Assembly (NCBI GenBank): GCA_005885515.1
Contig: VAWK01000001.1
Span: 1 to 55,709 of the forward strand
Direction of reading: 5' to 3'
DNA from: Actinomycetota bacterium
GTDB taxonomy: Bacteria > Actinomycetota > Thermoleophilia > Solirubrobacterales > Solirubrobacteraceae
DNA: 55,709 bases
The position numbers were made by a program, and so were the translations under genes. The notes beneath the pieces were generated by a model. It worked only from the letters and a program-made list of their open reading frames with translations. It made no database searches and was not told the origin of the DNA. Each line of letters opens with the position of its first letter. Positions within the stretch are counted from its first letter, which is position 1. Positions 52,497-55,709 of this stretch are shown in pieces.

Positions 52497-54338
52497 CTAA
52501 GCGGCGTACAGCGAGTCGAAGATGGCGGCGTACTTCTCGTTGACCACGTTGCGCTTGACCTTCAGCGTGGGCGTCAGCTCGCCGGTGGCCTGGGAGAGGT
52601 CGTGGTCGAGGATGGCGAACTTCTTCACCTGCTCGACCTGGGCGTACTTGGCGTTGGCGCGGTCGACCTCCTCGCCTATGAGCGCCCGGATCTGCGGGTC
52701 GCTGGAGAGCGTGGCGATGTCCTCGGCAAGGCCGTGCTCGCGTGCGTAGGCGGGGATCTCTTCCTCGTCGAGCGTGATCAGCACGACCGGATAGGGACGC
52801 TGGTCGCCGTACATAACCGCCTGGGAGATCCAGCGGGATTGCTTGAGATCGTTCTCGATGTTGGCGGGAGTCAGGTTCTTGCCTCCGGCGGTGATGATGA
52901 TGTCCTTCTTGCGCCCCGTGATCGACAGGTATCCGTCCGCGTCGATCGAGCCGAGGTCGCCCGTGTGCAGCCAGCCGTCGACGATCGCGCCGAAGCTGGC
53001 GTCGGCGCGCTTGTGATAGCCCTGGAAGATGTTCGGGCCTTTGATCAGGATCTCGCCGTCATCGGCGATCTTCAGCTCCACGCCGGGAAGCGCGCGCCCG
53101 ACGGTGCCGAAGCGGTGGTGCTCGAGCGTGGAGATCGTGGCGGCGGTTGCCGTCTCGGTCATTCCGTAGCCCTCGAACACGGGGATCCCGCACGCGTAGA
53201 AGAACTCGAGGATCTCGCGCGCGATCGGCGCGGCGCCGCTGGTCGCGTGACGCACGCGCCCGCCGAAGATCGCGCGCACGTTTTTGAACAGCCGCTCGTC
53301 GGCCTCGTCGAACTGCTTCTGCAGCTGCTCGGGCACCTTCTCGCCGCGCGCGAGCATGTCGCGCAGCTTCACGCCGAGCTCGATCGCGGCCTGGGCCCGC
53401 TGCTGCTCCTCCGGCGACTGCGCCTCGATCGCGCCGTGCGCGAGCGTGTAGATCTTCTCGAACACGCGCGGGACCGACGGCAGGTAGGTGGGCTGGACCT
53501 CCATCAGCTCGGCCACGATCTGCTTGGTGTCGCCGCCGAAGTAGGCCAGCGTGCTGCCCAGGTCGAAGGCTGCGAGCTGGATCAACAGCGCGAAGGAGTG
53601 GGCCAGCGGGAGATACAGGTAGGTCACCTCGTCGCCCTGGATCTCGCCGATCTCGCTGACCATGTCGACGATCGCGCGGTAGTTGCCGTGGCTGAGCACG
53701 CAGCCCTTGGGCGGACCGGTCGTGCCGGAGGTGTAGATGAACGTGAACGGATCGTCCGGCCGCACGGCCGCGCGACGCGCTTCCAGCTCATCGGCGGAGC
53801 GCCCACGCCCTCGCGCGCGCACCTGCTCGAGCGGGATCGGCTGCAGCTTCGCGGTCGCTGGGGCGGCGCCGTCGCCGTCGGCCCCGTCCGCCGGGGGATC
53901 CATCACGATCACGGTGCGTAGCTTGGGGACCCGGTCTGCGATCGCGGCGATCTTCGCGAGCTGATGGCTGTCCTCGCAGATGAGCGCGCAGGCGTCGGAG
54001 TCGGAGATCACCCAGAGGCACTCCTCGGGAGAATTGGTCTGGTAGATCGGCACGACGACCGCGCCCGTGGCGGTCGCGCCCATGTCGGCGTAGGACCACT
54101 CGGGTCGCGTGTTGGCGAGGATGCACACGCGCTCGCCCGTCTGGATACCGAGGTCGATCAGCCCCAGCCCTACCTCCTGGACGATCTCGGCGAGCTGGGA
54201 GTAGTTGACATCGTGCCAGGCGCCGTCGCGCTTGTAGCGCACCGCCGTGTGATCGGGGTGCGCGGCGGCCGCACGCGGGATCAGGTCGGCGATCGTGCGC
54301 GACCCGGTGGTGGACGCCTTGGTGGCAGTGGCCTCCAT
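52497..54338 (-). CDS. fadD: Long-chain fatty acid--CoA ligase (AMP-dependent synthetase)
   Basis: Activates fatty acids to acyl-CoA through an acyl-adenylate. The AMP-binding motif is IYTSGTTGPPKG (201-212). Further motifs are GYGMTETA in the adenine region, the hinge GWLHTGDLGSIDADGYLSIT and the KDIIITAGGKN lysine loop of the C-terminal domain. 613 aa, with the longer linker (VRDMLARGEKVPEQLQKQF-like stretch, here KLRDMLARGEKVPEQLQ) seen in long-chain AMP-binding enzymes of actinobacteria. A strong GAGGAGGAGAG ribosome site precedes the ATG, and a possible -10 TAGCTT lies further upstream. Confidence 0.92.
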   Translation of the reverse strand: MEATATKASTTGSRTIADLIPRAAAAHPDHTAVRYKRDGAWHDVNYSQLAEIVQEVGLGLIDLGIQTGERVCILANTRPEWSYADMGATATGAVVVPIYQTNSPEECLWVISDSDACALICEDSHQLAKIAAIADRVPKLRTVIVMDPPADGADGDGAAPATAKLQPIPLEQVRARGRGRSADELEARRAAVRPDDPFTFIYTSGTTGPPKGCVLSHGNYRAIVDMVSEIGEIQGDEVTYLYLPLAHSFALLIQLAAFDLGSTLAYFGGDTKQIVAELMEVQPTYLPSVPRVFEKIYTLAHGAIEAQSPEEQQRAQAAIELGVKLRDMLARGEKVPEQLQKQFDEADERLFKNVRAIFGGRVRHATSGAAPIAREILEFFYACGIPVFEGYGMTETATAATISTLEHHRFGTVGRALPGVELKIADDGEILIKGPNIFQGYHKRADASFGAIVDGWLHTGDLGSIDADGYLSITGRKKDIIITAGGKNLTPANIENDLKQSRWISQAVMYGDQRPYPVVLITLDEEEIPAYAREHGLAEDIATLSSDPQIRALIGEEVDRANAKYAQVEQVKKFAILDHDLSQATGELTPTLKVKRNVVNEKYAAIFDSLYAA

Positions 54339-54478
54339 GTGCAGCTCTCCTCCTCGTGGATCGGCGAAGCTAAGGTTGATCAGATCTTAGACGCCAGCAC
54401 CCGCCGTGACGGGGTCGCGCGTGCGGCACAGGGCCGACGCCCGGTCTGGCACGACGGCGCCGACGGGCGTCGCACGCC

Positions 54479-55243
54479 TCACACCGGGTTCGGCACGTCG
54501 AGAAACACGTGGCGCACGCCAAAGCGCTGGGCCAGGTGCTCGCCCAGCTGCTTGATGCCGAAGGTCTCGGTGGCGTAGTGGCCGGCGGCGATGAAATGCA
54601 GGTGCGACTCGCGCGCGAGCGCCATTGCGCGCTCGGCGGGCTCACCAGTGAGGAACGCATCTGCGCAGGCGGCTGCGGCCTCGGGCAGGAAGTCGCTGCC
54701 CGCGCCGGACACGATCGCCAGCAGCCGTACGCGCTCGGGACCCGAGTCGAACACGAGCGTGTCGTGCGCTGTGGCCTGCTGCACGCGGTCGAACAGCTCG
54801 GCGGCCGGCAGACCATCATCGGGGAAGCGGGCGAGCACGCCGATTGGCTCGCCGTGGTGGCGTGCAAACCGGCCGAGCTCCTGCGCCCCCAGCGCGCGTG
54901 CGATCAGGGCGTTGTTGCCCAGCTCGGGATGCGCGTCCAGCGGCAGGTGATACGCGGCGAGGGCGATGTCGGCGTCGAACAGCAGTTTGAGACGGCGCTT
55001 CAGCGGGGGGTCGATCGCCTGGAACCCGCTGCCCCAGAAGAGGCCGTGGTGAACCAACAGCAGCTGCACGCGCTCGGCGGCCGCCAGCTCGAACAGCTCC
55101 GCGTGCGCCGATACGCCGCTCGCGACGGCGCTGATCGCGCTCGGCCCGGCGACCTGCAGACCGTTGGGGCCGTAGTCCTGGAAGCGCTCGCAGCCCAGCA
55201 GACGATCGAGCTCCTCGAGGATTTCGGTGATAGGGGCGGGCAT
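54479..55243 (-). CDS. Nif3-like dinuclear metal center protein
   Basis: Member of the YbgI/Nif3 family, in some species reported as a GTP cyclohydrolase I type 2 homologue; its true role is unsettled. Metal-binding residues are in LLVHHGLFWG (paired His), AAYHLPLDAHP and AAGHYATE, giving the two-metal site. 254 aa. The frame extends 93 codons upstream across a tRNA gene on the other strand, which is a spurious extension; MPAPITEILEELDRLLG is the proper N-terminus. Confidence 0.9.
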   Translation of the reverse strand: MPAPITEILEELDRLLGCERFQDYGPNGLQVAGPSAISAVASGVSAHAELFELAAAERVQLLLVHHGLFWGSGFQAIDPPLKRRLKLLFDADIALAAYHLPLDAHPELGNNALIARALGAQELGRFARHHGEPIGVLARFPDDGLPAAELFDRVQQATAHDTLVFDSGPERVRLLAIVSGAGSDFLPEAAAACADAFLTGEPAERAMALARESHLHFIAAGHYATETFGIKQLGEHLAQRFGVRHVFLDVPNPV

Positions 55244-55275
55244 CGCTAGCGCTGGGAGGCCCAGTCGGCGTGTGG

Positions 55276-55281
55276 AATACT
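55276..55281 (+). promoter_or_regulatory. Possible -10 of tRNA-Pro
   Basis: GTGTGGAATACTC holds AATACT 10 nt before the tRNA 5' end. It also lies in the upstream region of the divergent Nif3 gene. Confidence 0.3.
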
Positions 55282-55291
55282 CCCACTGCGT

Positions 55292-55365
55292 CGGGGCGTG
55301 GCGCAGCCTGGTAGCGCGCACCGTTCGGGTCGGTGAGGTCCCCGGTTCGAATCCGGGCGCCCCGA
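55292..55365 (+). tRNA. tRNA-Pro (anticodon CGG)
   Basis: Acceptor CGGGGCG pairs with CGCCCCG followed by discriminator A; the D-arm reads GGCGCAGCCTGGTAGCGC. The anticodon stem is CACCG/CGGTG around TTCGGGT, giving CGG. The T-arm is GGTTCGAATCC. 74 nt without encoded CCA. The C at position 1 is usual for bacterial tRNA-Pro. Confidence 0.95.
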
Positions 55366-55610
55366 TTTTGCAGGGTAAATCACGGCCGGCGCGACCGGTC
55401 TTGCGACCGAGTTGGGCGACGCAGTGGGTCCCTGAAGCGAAATGGGGCCCGGACCCCATGGGAGCCGCTGTTGCCGGCTGAGACGCTGGCAGGGTCAGCC
55501 AACGCGTTAGGAGGATCAGCATTCCGTCAGGCCCGTCAGCCGCGTCACTAGCGACGCCCTCACTTCGCTCGACGCGCAGCTAACCGGCGAAGCGATTGCC
55601 CCCGGCATCC
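55366..55610. other. Spacer without recognised gene
   Basis: 245 bp between tRNA-Pro and the final partial gene. It contains small hairpins (CGGTC-TTGC-GACCG near 55396, GGGGCCC/GGACCCC near 55444) but no coding frame with support and no repeat that I recognise. Confidence 0.4.
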
Positions 55611-55709
55611 CTACTTGAAGGGGACGGTCACCGGACCGGGCAGCCGCCGGTAGACGGCAAAGAAGTCACGGTCATCGGGGACGAGGTAGCGGCTGGGCGG
55701 TTGATTGGG
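55611..55709 (-). CDS. C-terminal fragment of an unidentified protein (partial)
   Basis: Minus-strand frame that enters from the window edge and stops at 55611-55613. The last 32 residues include RYLVPDDRDFFAVYRRL and end in G-P-V-T-V-P-F-K. The aromatic, compositionally ordinary stretch looks like real protein, but the family cannot be named from this piece. Confidence 0.45.
   Translation of the reverse strand, partial: PNQPPSRYLVPDDRDFFAVYRRLPGPVTVPFK

Noticed and set aside
55244-55522. N-terminal extension of the Nif3-family frame
   Set aside because: It would run through tRNA-Pro on the opposite strand, and family homology starts at MPAPITEIL.

Overview
The window is high-GC bacterial chromosome carrying the main transcription and translation gene cluster of an actinobacterium. 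The gene order (rpmG-secE-nusG-rplKAJL-rpoBC, then rpsL-rpsG-fusA-tuf, then the S10, spc and alpha operons ending rpoA-rplQ-truA) is typical of Actinobacteria. The GTG/TTG starts, the low-complexity tails on ribosomal proteins and the neighbours (FolE2/MptA-type GTP cyclohydrolase, a remnant of an intron-type PD-(D/E)XK endonuclease) suggest a member of Thermoleophilia such as Solirubrobacterales. That placement is inference; no 16S rRNA gene is present.

Layout. 1-6.9 kb: tail of an NTF2-like gene, tRNA-Tyr(GTA), the endonuclease remnant, a primary-type sigma-70 factor, folE2, pgsA, a ribbon-helix-helix/HTH regulator with a palindromic operator-like site, clpP, a Ca2+/H+ antiporter and a polysaccharide deacetylase. 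7.0-19.3 kb: rpmG, secE, nusG, rplK, rplA, rplJ, rplL, rpoB, rpoC. 19.4-22.6 kb: three accessory genes (Tat-exported PGRP amidase, HAD-fold protein, EamA-like transporter). 22.6-27.2 kb: rpsL, rpsG, fusA, tuf. 27.4-40.9 kb: rpsJ through secY, adk and map. 41.1-45.0 kb: rpmJ, rpsM, rpsK, rpsD, rpoA, rplQ, truA. 45.0-55.7 kb: surE, ligA, a PBP4-type carboxypeptidase, a patatin-like phospholipase, an aminotransferase, a small membrane protein, a long-chain acyl-CoA synthetase, a Nif3-family protein, tRNA-Pro(CGG) and the 3' end of an unidentified gene.

How the genes work together. Most genes make RNA polymerase, the ribosome, elongation factors and the Sec channel, packed head to tail with many ATGA/TGATG overlaps that imply translational coupling. 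Regulation appears concentrated in four spacers. They are the rplL-rpoB gap (hairpins plus a promoter), the rpoC leader (a 25-codon upstream ORF overlapping the rpoC start), the fusA leader (extended -10 promoter followed by a strong intrinsic terminator before fusA) and the rpmJ leader (structured RNA where infA would be expected). Many first genes of transcripts have a TANNNT box only 6-11 nt before the start codon, which suggests widespread leaderless transcription.

Most notable: rpsM is frameshifted by an exact 10-bp tandem duplication and rpsJ has no usable in-frame start, so two essential ribosomal genes look broken as written. In addition L10, L22, S17, S5, S3, RpoB and SecE all carry long low-complexity extensions, several built from DNA tandem repeats.
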